Source of the DNA: Sipunculus nudus
Taxonomy: Eukaryota > Annelida > Sipuncula > Golfingiida > Sipunculidae
Length of the DNA: 64,000 nucleotides
Assembly: GCA_026874595.1 (NCBI GenBank)
Contig: CM049315.1
Location: 3,158,664-3,222,663 of the forward strand
Reading direction: 5' to 3'
Part shown: positions 23,450-34,336 of the stretch, piece after piece
Position numbering within the stretch: position 1 is the stretch's first letter
Layout of the letters: every line of letters begins with the position of its first letter
Program-made: the position numbers and the translations under genes
Notes under the pieces: model-generated
What the model was told of the DNA's origin: nothing
Databases searched by the model: none
The model's input: the letters and a program-made list of their open reading frames with translations, nothing else

Positions 23450-23852
23450 GTTCTTACAGGAAACGAAGTGTAACCTTGACTGCAAAAAATCACAAAGGCT
23501 TGTGCCAAACAAAAGTTGAGTACTTACAGATGACATTTTATCTTGACTCAAAGTAGATCCAAAACTTAAAATTTACTATGTAGTGGGATTCCAACTGACA
23601 TCTTATGCAAAGTTAAGTGCTTACAGGAAACTTAACTGTTTCCTTGACTGATTGTATACAGAATAAAAAGTGAAAGTCAGTGGTTTCCTCATAACATGCA
23701 AATGCAGGACCATTAAGCACTTGCCGGACTGTACATAGTCCCTGATACAACGAACACAGTAGATAAGACCTCGCGGCATAATAAAAACACATCCAAGTAA
23801 CATGTCTGTGTAAAGGTAAGTACTTACAAGAAACAAAAGGGCGACTTTGACT
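23450..23852 (-). repeat. Four copies of a ~30-base motif ending in a 5' splice-site-like sequence
   Basis: On the minus strand, AGTCAAGG-like sequence followed 10-16 bases later by TYTGTAAGYAC occurs at 23852-23820, 23649-23617, 23548-23519 and 23481-23450. Spacing is irregular (about 203, 101 and 67 bases). Neighbouring translations share peptide echoes (QSRPFVSCK, QSRLHFVSCK), so this may be a decayed duplication. Confidence 0.5.
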
Positions 23853-23966
23853 TATTACACAGAATGTCAAATCAATTTTCCTGATCTATACTTGTATGAT
23901 CATGAACGTTAAAAAAAGTTTAGAGGTAAAGGAAAATAATGGTCAGAACATATTAATGTACAAAAG

Positions 23967-23972
23967 TTTATT
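23967..23972 (-). terminator. Possible polyadenylation signal AATAAA (minus strand)
   Basis: The hexamer lies about 41 bases after the stop of the minus-strand frame ending at 24013. In AT-rich DNA a single AATAAA is weak evidence alone. Confidence 0.3.
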
Positions 23973-24012
23973 CAGTGAATCGATAAAATTTCACAGTTAT
24001 CTGGCAAAACAC

Positions 24013-24348
24013 TTAGACTGGCAATGTGTTGACTAACCAAGTCCATTTTAAGGTGGTATGCATCGTCTCCCTCTTATCAACATATGACTGGTGTCCTGGC
24101 TGTACCCTCTTCTTTCTCTTTCTGCTAACATCTGGGCTGGTTGACACTGACCTTCCTGGTTGGTATGGGTATAGATACAGAGCTGTTCTTGCAAGATGGG
24201 CTGCTGATGTATTCACCCTGCAGGTCACTGGAAGGCTCATATTTGTGGTGATGACTGCAGGTTCAGGTGTTTTCTTTGCTTTCAGCACTATTCCATAACT
24301 TATTGGTTCTTCTCTCATATTTTCTTTCTTTTTATTTGAAGGGGTCAA
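24013..24348 (-). CDS. Unrecognised 110-codon open frame, possible terminal exon or decayed gene
   Basis: From about 24348 the frame runs through KKKENMREEPISYG, a T/P/V-rich middle and a basic SRKRKKRVQPGHQ block to a TAA at 24015-24013, with AATAAA shortly beyond. I do not recognise it. Sequence above it is also protein-like in pieces: an ATG at 24602 opens MVENPGTKAPNLAPEQEKRW and stops after 30 residues, and further segments are open in shifting frames. That pattern suggests either a frameshifted pseudogene or several exons. An inverted CCAAT box (GATTGGCTGG) lies upstream near 24820. The basic block could be a nuclear localisation signal. It may be coincidental. Confidence 0.25.
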   Translation of the reverse strand: MTPSNKKKENMREEPISYGIVLKAKKTPEPAVITTNMSLPVTCRVNTSAAHLARTALYLYPYQPGRSVSTSPDVSRKRKKRVQPGHQSYVDKRETMHTTLKWTWLVNTLPV

Positions 24349-24609
24349 TGTGGTTGTTCACCCCTAAACTGTTATTTAAGTTTTTAATGAATTGGTCTGT
24401 GATTATACCTCTTTATATTTCTAGATCTGTCCGGTCCCACATTGTATCCTTATTCTGACAAAAATCAGTCTTCTTCGGCTTATGAATGACACTTGAATAT
24501 CCACAGGGCTCATTTTTCTGTTGAAAGTCCATAGTTCAGGCACCACCTTTTCTCCTGTTCAGGAGCCAGGTTAGGTGCCTTTGTACCCGGATTCTCCACC
24601 ATTTTAAAG

Positions 24610-25710
24610 TAGTTTAGTGACTTGAATCCTTGATTATTGTCCACAAAAAATATTTTATTTAAATAAATCATACATATCTTCCAGGCTGGCAGGCAATAGT
24701 GAACTGACTGGCTGAGCCCTGGCTGGCTTACTGGTGTCCAGCACAGGTTGAATTCAAAAACAGACTCCCTCTCTGTTAATGGGCATCTGGTCTTAAGTAA
24801 TCACCCCCAGCAGGGAGCTGATTGGCTGGCTGAGGGTGACCGACGCTATGACTTCTACCCCTAAAATCATGACAAACTGAATTTCTGTTTTTTGTGTCCG
24901 AGATTAATATACCTATATCTTCTGTAATATTAAATGAAAAATCCTGTAATTAACACTAATTAAACTTCATCTTTACTACTTTTAATGCACCAAATCTCAG
25001 CTCATAATATTAAATATTTATATGGTAATTTACACAGAACTGGCGTTTTTCATTGTCTAGGATAATTACAATTTCTATGTATATTCAAATATCTCAATAA
25101 TTACAAAATATATATTCTAGATATCCTGGATCCTCTTAGAACTAATGGTGATATATATGTGAGCCTGAAATCATTAAAGTTGCTTGACTACCTGCTGAGT
25201 ATGATGATGGCAAACTAGGACTACAAACACACAGGGGGGTCCCCTATATATACACGTATTAACTATACAGGGGTCATCACCAGATGCGGAGCCTGTATCA
25301 TGCTGTGATACCAGCTGAAAGCCTGGGGATCACAGTATGATCACTAAGTTAAATCTCTACAATATTAACCATATATACACTAACTTGATATATACCTTTA
25401 CTATATATGTGTGTTTGTGTATATAATTGTTGCATTTCTAATTAACTATGAACTGAACCGATGTAGGAGTGTATAAACATAAACATGTTTAATATATCCT
25501 CTGATATATACGATTAATTAAGTTTGATCATATTATAATTTTACACTTTCACTTCAACCGTAATGTTTATAGGGTATATACTGATCTTAATATATATCAT
25601 GATTATATCATATGTTAAAAACTATGTCAATCAGTACATTGTGCTATTTGTATAATCCATTTGAAATAAATACATTTAAACTTCACTTACTTGCTCGGTG
25701 ATAACTGTTG
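24610..25710. other. No gene seen
   Basis: AT-rich, with some GC-richer sequence at 24680-24850 around the inverted CCAAT box. Confidence 0.4.
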
Positions 25711-25714
25711 CTGT

Positions 25715-25770
25715 GAATAAATGGTCAGTTGCAAGAGCACCCGCCTCGAAGTGATAAACCAAGAAACCTT
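25715..25770 (+). mobile_element. Possible tRNA-derived SINE fragment
   Basis: TGGTCAGTTGCAAGAGC resembles a tRNA A box and D arm. It is followed by ACCCGCCTCGAAGTG, which resembles an anticodon-arm region. No intact B box (GGTTCGANTCC) follows, so this is at most a decayed head. The minus strand instead offers a good donor (CAA|GTAAGT) at about 25692, so a spliced exon is the alternative. Confidence 0.3.
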
Positions 25771-25799
25771 GACCTGGTATTTTTGGAGACAGGGAGGAG

Positions 25800-26220
25800 G
25801 ATTGATTTCATTTATTTTATTAACAAATGGAGTGCTATTGTCTCACAGATTTTGACTTGGCCATATAACTTATAAGCAGCACATATAATAAAAGAGTTTA
25901 ACTATTTATTAAAATTTAATAACAAATATTGTGCCAATATAATTTTTATTAAAAATAATAAGACAATCATATGATTTTTTTAATAAAATCTAACTGAACT
26001 AATTATTAAAATAATATTATAGAATATATGCATTCATGAATACATTTTGAAAGTATTTGCACTGGTATTCAAATACTTTCATTTTTACCTGAATTCCCAT
26101 TCTTATGCAAGAAATTTTATAATGGAGTACATATTCATATTCATATACATTTGTAAAGTATTTGCACCATGTCTGGTATTTATTCAGTTTTAGCCAAAAA
26201 ATGATGTTGAGAATCCAGAA
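25800..26220. other. No gene seen
   Basis: Very AT-rich sequence with TTAATAAA-like runs. Confidence 0.4.
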
Positions 26221-26225
26221 TATAA

Positions 26226-28108
26226 ACAAAGGACCCATGGGTCACGACAAAAGTTTGAAATTTTTGCAAATGCAAAATATGAAAAATATTCTATTGTAAT
26301 GTTTTATATTTATATAAGCATATGAGAAGCTAAGAGGAAAGGGCCCTCCTACTTGGTTATAGTAAAGTTCTCAATATATGATTGCAAACTAATACTCTGA
26401 CAAGACTGTCATGAAGAAAAACAGTAAAAGTTTTGAGATACTGTGATGCATATGAAAAATTTACAGATGGACAGGCAAGTGGACAGAATGGACTAATACC
26501 TTCATTTCACTTTCAAAGGAATAATGCATTTAAGTTTATATATAAGCCTATTTTTTAGCATATCCACTTTTTTCATTAATAGTTTTTATCTGATTCATTT
26601 TTTTTATTTACAAGTGTTATAAATTTGTAATATAAAAGTGAAAATATAAGTTAAAATATTAGAATTCTAAGTTGCAATCATTATATATCCAGATTGTAGC
26701 TCACATTGGGTCATATTATGCATACACATATATTTTATTATTTTTAAATCAAATGTTTAAACTGAATGTAAAAGAAAATAATGCCACAACATGGCATCTA
26801 CAAAATTATTCCTTGAATTCCTATTAAAAAGTTTTGCACATTGGAGTTTTCAGGACAAGCTTTATTTTATTCACCGAAATAAAATAAAAGATTCAGTAAA
26901 TTTGATAAAATAAAAACATCTTTTCAAATAAAGTATACACACTGTTGGTTGAATGAGGGACAAACAATATCATTATGCTAATTACAATCTCAGCTATAAT
27001 TAATAACTGGAATCAATAGTCAATTTCACACCTGGTGAAGTTTTACTCTTCTAAAGTAAAGCATTACTTATCTGATGAACATCCATACTTTCATAGCAAT
27101 ACATCACTTTGTGGACACAATTAAATGTGCACTTTAATCACTGTAACCCTAGTGGTACAATACAAATTCTAAAATGTAGCATGTCCAAGAATAAAATAAA
27201 ATACAGAAAATTATAACATTCATCTAGTTTATGCACCAGCTGGGGGGGGGGGGGGTGAGTGCAGGGCAGAGGAGAAGCCTGCTAGTAGTGGCCAAGCTGG
27301 GTCAAGGCAAGCTGCCTGGGGTGGGTTACATAATGCAAGTGAAGGCTGTACTACTAGGTGGGCCAGATATAAACAACACTTGACATGGTGTATGAAAACT
27401 TGAATAAAAGCTACTCTTTTCAAACAATTTCTTTGAAATTTCAGATTTTAAAAGATTAAATCCTTATGTATATATGCTGTGAAAATTAAATCAACAGTGC
27501 TTACAGGGAAAAAACATGCCACTGCCAAAGTTGGACAAAATTTAAGGTATTAATTTTTTATTTATGCTAATAACTTGAAAAATTTGCAAAATTCAGATCT
27601 AATTTTGGGCAAACAATTGAATCTTGATTAAATAAAGTTATATTCCTGAAAAAAAGTCTTCAGCTTCAGCAATTCTCATGTTAAGTGAGCAAATATATTT
27701 CCTGATTTTTAAAAAATTGCATTATATTTGGGCCTATAACTTCAAAATAATACCCAATACTGACTTAATTTTTGGTATGTGCACAGAAAATGTATGGAAG
27801 AATATGAATACTAAATATGATCAAAAACAGATCAGTGGTTTTGATATTAGGCAGACTTGAAGTGTAACAATTGCTTTTTTATGGAAAACGGAGGTTTTTC
27901 CTTAATATCTCGAAGGAACGAAGTTCTAATGACCCAATTTTCGGTATGGTAGGAGATTTTGGGGACATCTAATGGTATGCAGAATTTTGGATTCGTAGGT
28001 CCACCGGTTTTAAAACGTGCCCTGTTAACGGACAGCCGGACGGACGGACGGACGATGGACAAAGGACCACGACTATAGCTCAGATGACTTATAGTCAGCT
28101 GAGCTAAT
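26226..28108 (+). mobile_element. Helitron-like element without the 338-bp array
   Basis: The head GACCCATGGGTCACGAC at about 26230 and the tail at 28017-28108 match the ends of the 2995-5901 element. The tail reads GTGCCCTGTTAACGG, a GGACGGACGGAC run, then a hairpin of AGCTCAGATGAC and GTCAGCTGAGCT, followed by AATA. The body includes the reverse 360-bp repeat (26640-27001) and a 13-base G-run near 27241. It may be a composite, since the two ends are 1.9 kb apart. Confidence 0.5.
26640..27001 (-). repeat. Dispersed 360-bp repeat, copy 2 (inverted)
   Basis: Reverse complement of 6940-7302. Shared blocks include AATAATGCCACAACATG, AAAAAGTTTTGYACATTGG, TTTTCAAATAAAGTATACAC and GAGGGACAAACAATATCATT. 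Confidence 0.8.
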
Positions 28109-28365
28109 AAAATGTATTAAAAAAGATGTATTAAGTTTTATTTGTTTATTTATATCTGCTGTTTATTTCTGATTTTTGTTTGTTTGTTTGAAGGTGTTTG
28201 TGTAAATGTGTAATGAAATTTGAAGGTGTTTGTGGAAATGTGTGTTCTAAAATGTGTGCGCTTGAGTTCTTCCAACGATTAATTTCACATTGAAGGTTTA
28301 ATCAGCTAGGACTTGATATGTAGCCGTGTATGTTGAAGCCCAGACGAACGGCGGCTAGTAATGAG

Positions 28366-28562
28366 GTAGCCCGGCGGCCGAAATGGTGCCCCATGGCCTT
28401 AGTTGCGGCCGATATGGTTCGTTGACCAGAGTCACGGCACAGCAGTGGCATCATCGGGGTTGCGTCCAAAATGGTTTCCAGATGGGCGCTGGTGGTCGAT
28501 TTGGTCGCTTTGAGGCCGGCGGCCGATATCGTCGGCGGCCGAAATCGACCTATACCGGCAAT
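28366..28562 (-). repeat. GC-rich dispersed repeat with CGGCCGCC motifs, copy B
   Basis: Inverted relative to copy A at 21660-21862 and similar in length and motif order. The differences are mostly CpG-type changes, with some CGGCCGC motifs degraded. Confidence 0.85.
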
Positions 28563-28574
28563 TAATATTGCTCC

Positions 28575-28975
28575 TGATTATGACCCTTTAATGACACTGG
28601 GCAACTTGTTCTTATTCAGAGACATGAAGTATGTTACACAATGTTTGATAACTTGGTTATATTTAAGACGTTTTTTAGCAGATAACAGCATATTTATTTA
28701 AATTTTTTTACTAAATAGTCATGCTGTATGATGTAACTCAGTGTGATTAAAGATAAGACATGCTGAAATGATGTGGTTTTTTATTTCTTCTTCTTATTTT
28801 TTCATTTAGCTAGATGGCCCTGTGCCACAGATACTATCAGCAAACAATACACCCGAGTCCTGTCTTTTGAAATCAGTATTTGAACTCAGTACCGGCAAGT
28901 CCTATAGATGTCTACTCCGACATATATGTTACAGGAGATCTGTTCAAAATACATAATTGAAAATAAGCAAAATAT
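28575..28975. other. No gene seen
   Basis: AT-rich unique-looking sequence between two repeats. Confidence 0.4.
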
Positions 28976-28977
28976 TA

Positions 28978-29640
28978 AACAAAGCCTACAGGCCTAATGC
29001 GAATCTGTGCAAAGTTTGGGAGTATGAATGGAGGTTTATTTTTTAAATTTAATATTTATCCTCTTATGTCCTCATATCTACCTTAGTCATTATGTTTTCA
29101 GCAAAATGGACGTTTAAGACCTGCCAGTTTCAGACTAGGACATTTTAAAACTAGAATACAGGTAGTCGACAAGTGACTGCGTGTATCTGCCGAAATCAGA
29201 ATGTGACGGGTGAAGTTAGGCATGGATTGAGTGGCAAGGGGAAATAGAGTGAGGTGTGTTGCGTATAAGCATGGATGTCTGCAGCTGAATTGTGTATGTA
29301 GGTTGCGCCACGTACCACAAAATCCAAAAAGCTGTCTAAGTTGTATACATGTGCAGGTGGCGCCACCAATCTTGTGTATGATTAAGGGCTATGTGAGATC
29401 TATACACATGCAAAATTTTAGGGGGATATGTCAAACAAGTCCTTCTTCCCTATAAAATCTAAGAAAATGTAGTTATCCAAGAAATAAGCAAAATCTGACA
29501 GAATTTTTTAGATGACAAATTTTTTTAAAAAAATTTGGTGATGCTAGTTCCTGCCCTGTTTGAGATAGGTATGATGCATGACAGACGACAGAAGACAGAC
29601 GACCCCACACCATTGCATAAGCTTACAGATTGGCTAAAAA
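28978..29640 (+). mobile_element. Element of the CCTACAGGCC / GAACCTGTGC family, with a nested GTAGTCGAC head
   Basis: The head (AAGCCTACAGGCCTAATGCG) begins near 28980. The tail CATAAGCTTACAGATTGGCTAAA, matching those at 32030-32052, 34310-34336 and 34780-34803, ends near 29640 after a GACAGACGAC-rich run. Inside, 29148-29275 matches the head of the 6367 element, and GGTGGCGCCACC is at 29356-29367. Confidence 0.55.
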
Positions 29641-29705
29641 TGCAAACCAAGTTTTTTCAAACAGTTGAAAGATACAGTTCCAATAGTTCTTATCTGACAT
29701 TCTGC

Positions 29706-29747
29706 ATCTAGACAATGTGTCTAGACGTCTAGACATTTTGTCTAGAC
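29706..29747. promoter_or_regulatory. Cluster of palindromic GTCTAGAC sites (Smad-binding-element-like)
   Basis: GTCTAGAC occurs exactly at 29719-29726, 29727-29734 and 29740-29747, with ATCTAGAC at 29706-29713. GTCTAGAC is the classic palindromic Smad3/4 binding element. The two central copies abut, forming an 18-bp perfect palindrome. Function is unknown and no promoter was identified next to it. Confidence 0.5.
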
Positions 29748-30724
29748 ACCAGAGAGAGCCAGGTCAGTTGCCATGGTGATGTCTGGACCCCACCTGGTTG
29801 AACTGAGTGACCTCTTGGCTGCTGAAACTCGGCATGTTGTCAAATCTGTTTTCAAACACAGAAAGCCTTTTTCAATTGGCTACACTGCTTTTATAAAGCT
29901 GCATTTACCAAACCTTTTCTTATAAAACTGGCAGAACCCTACCATAGAATAATTCTTGTAAAGTTTAAACCAATCAGCTTAACAGTTTCATCATAAAACA
30001 GTGTATAAGCTAGAAGAGTTTAAAATTACATTTTTGCTTGTAAAAAAACACATCAATGTAGGTGGCGCCACCAATACCTCAAAATCAGATATGACATATG
30101 TGACAAACATTGGTATAAAATTTGGTGATTATAGCTCTAGCCGTTTCTGAGATTTTAATTTTAGTGTGCTTTTTTGGACAGATGACTGAGTTCAACCTCC
30201 TGTAACTCAGCCAAAAATCTCAAAACTGGAACCATTTGAACAAACTTCAGACAGATTTTTCCAGGGATCATTTCTGTGAAATATTAGACAATTTGGCTAG
30301 ACAGTTTCAGAGAAGAAGATTTTTATATTTTTTTAACTTTTCCTGCATAAAATCTAAGAAAATCACTTAATCAAAACCATTTGAACAAATTTGAATTATC
30401 AACACCTAAGGATCATTCATGTGTGAAATTAAAAGAATTTGACCCAGTGGTTTTTGAGAAGAAGATCTTTGTAGCCACTGAGCAGAAATGGGCTGCTATA
30501 ACATCTGACTATATTCAGCTTTCAATAATTCTGCCAAAAGTCATTGAACAGAGACCATTTGAACAAACTACCCTAGGAGCATTTCTGTGCAACATTTAAC
30601 AATTTGGCTTTAAATTTTCAGAGAAGAAGTTTCTTGTAGCCCTCTGTATGCTTCAGGCACCGTTGACCCCTGTACAAAAAGACCAATACATGTGGCGCCA
30701 CCAATACCTCAATTTCAGATATGA

Positions 30725-31636
30725 CTCAAGCAGGCCTCGAATTTCATTTTTGGAAATAACAAGCTACTGCTGCCTGTCAAATTTGAACTTGACCGGCAAC
30801 AAAGAAATTTGACAGGCAGTTTTCATTTTTTTTTTCATTTGTTTCCATTATTTTTGGGTGCATGTGAACCGAGTACTGCGCTGTGTGTTTACCTGCCATG
30901 CATACAAGTCTCAAGTGCAGACGGTGGGTGAAATTGAGACAGGGACGGGGGTTGGGAAATGGGAATTTTTTTACCAGATCATAATTTAATAGCAGACCTT
31001 ATTTTGACGATGATATACCTTATAATAGATATATTAATGGTGTTCTCAGTATTTATTTATATACTATATATGTTAAACACAAGGTACGCGTGTTTTTACA
31101 ACTGAACACAGCGTGGATACAATGTAGTTTCCCACGAAACTGTATTACCAATATTCTTATACAGCGGACCAATCGGATAACGCGTAACATAATGTAGACA
31201 TGTAGCCCACGCTGCAGTAAAAGCTATGCTTAGCTATGATTGGCTGATAACAGCCGGCCATAAAAGATCATTTTTCTGATTGGCCGACAGGTAGCCATTT
31301 TTTATCTGAAATGTTCCCAAAATTTTCTCCGAGTAGGTCCAAATGGTAGCTAGCTTAGCGCCACCATGTGTCACTGTAAGAGACTATCGGCTCATTTGCT
31401 GGTTTCTCAGGCCAGTTTCCTCGTAAATGGGGAACCAATAACACAAAGGTTTTTTTTTATTAAAAAAAAAGCATATAGAGTGGCTGCGATTGTGATTGTG
31501 TACAGACAAGAAGGATGCAGTGAGGAATTTTTTTGACCGGCAGAATGCTGCCGGTCAGGATCGTGGCTGACGGCAGCCAGCCAATTTTAACCGGCATTTG
31601 CTGGTTGCCGGTCATCAAATTCGAGGCCTGCTCAAG
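30725..31636. mobile_element. 900-bp terminal-inverted-repeat element with 6-bp target duplication
   Basis: CTCAAG at 30725-30730 and 31631-31636 flanks an element whose ends are CAGGCCTCGAATTT and its exact inverse AAATTCGAGGCCTG. Subterminal GACCGGCA and GGCAGC motifs repeat in both orientations near each end. Removing the insert restores a continuous older repeat that matches other copies across the junction. The CAG..CTG ends and 6-bp duplication fit a non-autonomous hAT-like element. No transposase frame is present. Confidence 0.9.
31366..31536 (+). CDS. 56-codon frame with strong Kozak context inside the 900-bp element
   Basis: GCGCCACCATGTG gives a strong vertebrate-type start context. 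The frame reads MCHCKRLSAHLLVSQASF and continues through T9/A9 runs to TGA. Three CCAAT boxes lie upstream (31169, and inverted at 31239 and 31279), plus a CATAAAAG TATA-like sequence. I do not recognise the peptide, and the homopolymer-coded middle argues against a real protein. It could be a captured promoter and first exon, or chance. Confidence 0.15.
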   Translation: MCHCKRLSAHLLVSQASFLVNGEPITQRFFFIKKKAYRVAAIVIVYRQEGCSEEFF

Positions 31637-32059
31637 TGACCAACATTAACATAAAATTTGATGATGATAGCTCCAGCCATTTCTGAGATTGTAATTTTAG
31701 CATGCAAATAACTAAGTTCAACTTCCTGCAACTCAGTCAAAAATCACTGAACTAAAAACTATTCAAACAAACTTGAGAGTGATTGTTTCACGGAATATTT
31801 CTGTGAAATTTCGGACAATTTGGCTGGACAGTTTCAGAGAAGAAGATTTTTAAAGGTTTTTGAGCTTTTTCTCTATAAAATCTAAATAAATGCAGATACC
31901 GAATAAGAAGCTCTAGGGCACCAAGTTTCATGTAATTTGGAGCTGCTTGCTCCGACGGTTCCTGACTTACAGCCATGGACGGCGGACAGCCAACCTTGGA
32001 TGGTGGACGGACGACGCCGCGCCATCACATAAGCTCACAGGTTCGCAAAAAAGGAACAC

Positions 32060-33410
32060 TTTTTAGCATATTTTAATTGTTTACACATTAGTGAGTTGAA
32101 AAGGGATTGTCTGAACACTTACTGTTTGAAAAATGTTAATTGAAAATATTTAAAATTACCATTTTTTAATAAATCTATAAAAAATCAGTAAATTTAAGGA
32201 AATCCTATAAACATGTACCACAATTTTGATATTATTCTTAGCCTTCAGTATATGTATATGTCAAACCTAGTCATTGTGAGCATGGTTCACTAAGTATGTT
32301 TGCATTGATAATCAGCTTGAAAACCAAACAGGGTTTGGTTACATAGATACCAGAATGCAAGCTCACCTTAACTATCAACTTGTCATTGAATTGTCTTCAG
32401 TATGTTACACTGCATACAAACATTTATATAAATGCTAGAATATCAAGAACAATGAAAGGTCAACATTATTTTAACCAGAAGTAAAATTAAAATTCAACAC
32501 TGTCTACTAATTTTATAAGATTTATACTACAATTAACACATTTACAATTAAAATCCACATGTATTACATAAATCACATATAACAGCATTTGAAGACTGCA
32601 TTTGCTAAATTCATTTGACGTTATATATTTATACACATTATTATCACTGTTAGGTTCATGTGTAAAGGCTATTATACATGCTAATATACATGTGGTAAAT
32701 ACATAACACTGCATTATCATCCATGTTAAAACTATGGATTTTTGGGAAGTACTCAATATTTACATGGTAAAATAAGCCTAAATCAATCAAGTAAATAAAC
32801 CCAAATGTTATCGGATCTTCTTAAGCCTGTGACCTATAATTTTAATACTGTCATAAAGGAAACCCATCTCTTCCTTTTTTGAGTGCTCATGTGGACAGTC
32901 AACCAAACAGCCGAAAACAAAGCATTTCTAGTGATATGTAAGAAAACAGCCAACCAGCATCAGATGAAGCTTTAATTCTCCTTAACAGATGGAATAACAT
33001 ACATGGTGTAAAGGCATAACCTCCAAGTCTTTGGCTCAGCTGTCAAATGTTCCTTATAAGATCTATATATTTTTTACAGTGCAAAGCTGAACTTAATACA
33101 AATGTCTACTTCACTGACAGTATACACCCAAACTTTGGATAAAACTTGATAAAATCTTTTTTATCCGATCCAGATTAATCAGGATTTATCCAGTAGATTA
33201 AACCAACTGCGGATAAAACTGTCAACCCTTCCTATAATTTATGTTGCCAGTACAGCTCTGCTTACATACCCACATAGCTCAGTCTGCTACCATAATAAAT
33301 CTACTAGCTTTGTTAACAAAAGTATCTCACAGGCCTTTGACTGTCCAATAATTCAGCCAAAAATCATTTAGTAAACTTAAGCAAAGGCCAGCTATGAATA
33401 ATTTTTGTGC
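32060..33410. other. No gene seen
   Basis: AT-rich, with no repeat family recognised and no spliced frame supported. Confidence 0.4.
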
Positions 33411-33419
33411 AATGTTACA

Positions 33420-33940
33420 GTATTGCAGCCCTCAGTCTTTCCATGTCTCTACCAAAAATCAATGAACTTGATCTATTCTTATATAATTGAGAGAACCCTA
33501 CCCTAGGAAAATTCTTGTGTAAAAAATAATCCATTCAGCTTGACAGTTTCATCATGGAACACTTTAAATGCAGAAGTTGAAAGGAGCTAAAATTATGAAG
33601 ATCTTGCCTGTTAAAAAGTGTTCAATGTAGGTGGCACCACAAAAACCTCAATTTCAAATATAAGTCATAGGAGCAACATCCACATAATACCTGGTGGTGC
33701 TAGCGCCTGTCGTTTCTGAGATTATTACGCTTACCTGGCTTGAAAATGATTTCACAGAAGATGATTTTCAAAGGTTTTTAAGCTTTTCCCCTTGAAATGC
33801 AAGTTGATGCAGGTGTCACCACAAAAAGCTCAATTCCACAATATTTGTCATGTGACTGATTTTTGCATAAAATTTGGGATGTTAGTTTTGCTGTTCCTGA
33901 TAAAATATGGGTTAATGTACTGATGACTGATGACCCCAAT
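33420..33940 (+). repeat. Diverged repeat modules with GGTGGCACCAC and GGTGTCACCAC boxes
   Basis: Boxes lie near 33630 and 33812, with the same flanking blocks as 12465-13165 (CCCTAAGATAATTTTTGTG-like, CAGCTTGACAGTTTCATCAT, TTTCTGAGATT). Confidence 0.6.
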
Positions 33941-33942
33941 AC

Positions 33943-34336
33943 AAACAAGGCCTACAGGCCTAATGCGAACCTGTGCATTGGGAAATACACCAGGTATAAT
34001 GCTTCAATGCTGGACCATTACTTTTCATGTATATGAACAATGCAAGTACTAAATATTTTGAATAATAAACAATTACACAAACATCACTGCTTAAATTCTG
34101 GCATGGGTGCACACAACACAAAAACGATTGTAGCTGGCACCACCATGCAGTCTTGTACACAACAAATTTTAAATTTTTATGGATGACTGATTATTTGCAA
34201 AAAAATTGGTGATGCTAGCTCCTGCCTTTTTTGAGATAGCTATGGTTAACGTACAGACGACGCACAACGCACAACAGACGATGCACGACGGACGACGCTG
34301 CACCATCGCATAAGCTCACAGGTTCGCTAAAAAGGC
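33943..34336 (+). mobile_element. Short complete-looking element of the CCTACAGGCC / GAACCTGTGC family
   Basis: The head AACAAGGCCTACAGGCCTAA with GCGAACCTGTGC at about 33965 and the tail CTCACAGGTTCGCTAAAAA ending near 34336 share an inverted GCGAACCTGTG. A GACGACGCACAACG run precedes the tail. This is the smallest copy with both ends. Confidence 0.6.

Larger units (their letters stand above)
29940..32052 (+). repeat. Old repeat modules split by a younger insertion
   Basis: Blocks such as CTGTAACTCAGCCAAAAAT, GTGAAATATTAGACAATTTGG and ATAAAATTTGGTGATKATAGCTC recur. GGTGGCGCCACC is at 30061-30072, with a variant at 30691-30702. The tail at 31965-32052 is GGACGG-rich and ends CATAAGCTCACAGGTTCGC. 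The 900-bp element at 30731-31630 interrupts it. Confidence 0.65.

Noticed and set aside
24026-24298. 90-codon plus-strand frame opposite the minus-strand frame at 24013-24348
   Set aside because: Hydrophobic translation arising as the shadow of the K/R-rich opposite strand; no start context or terminator supports it.
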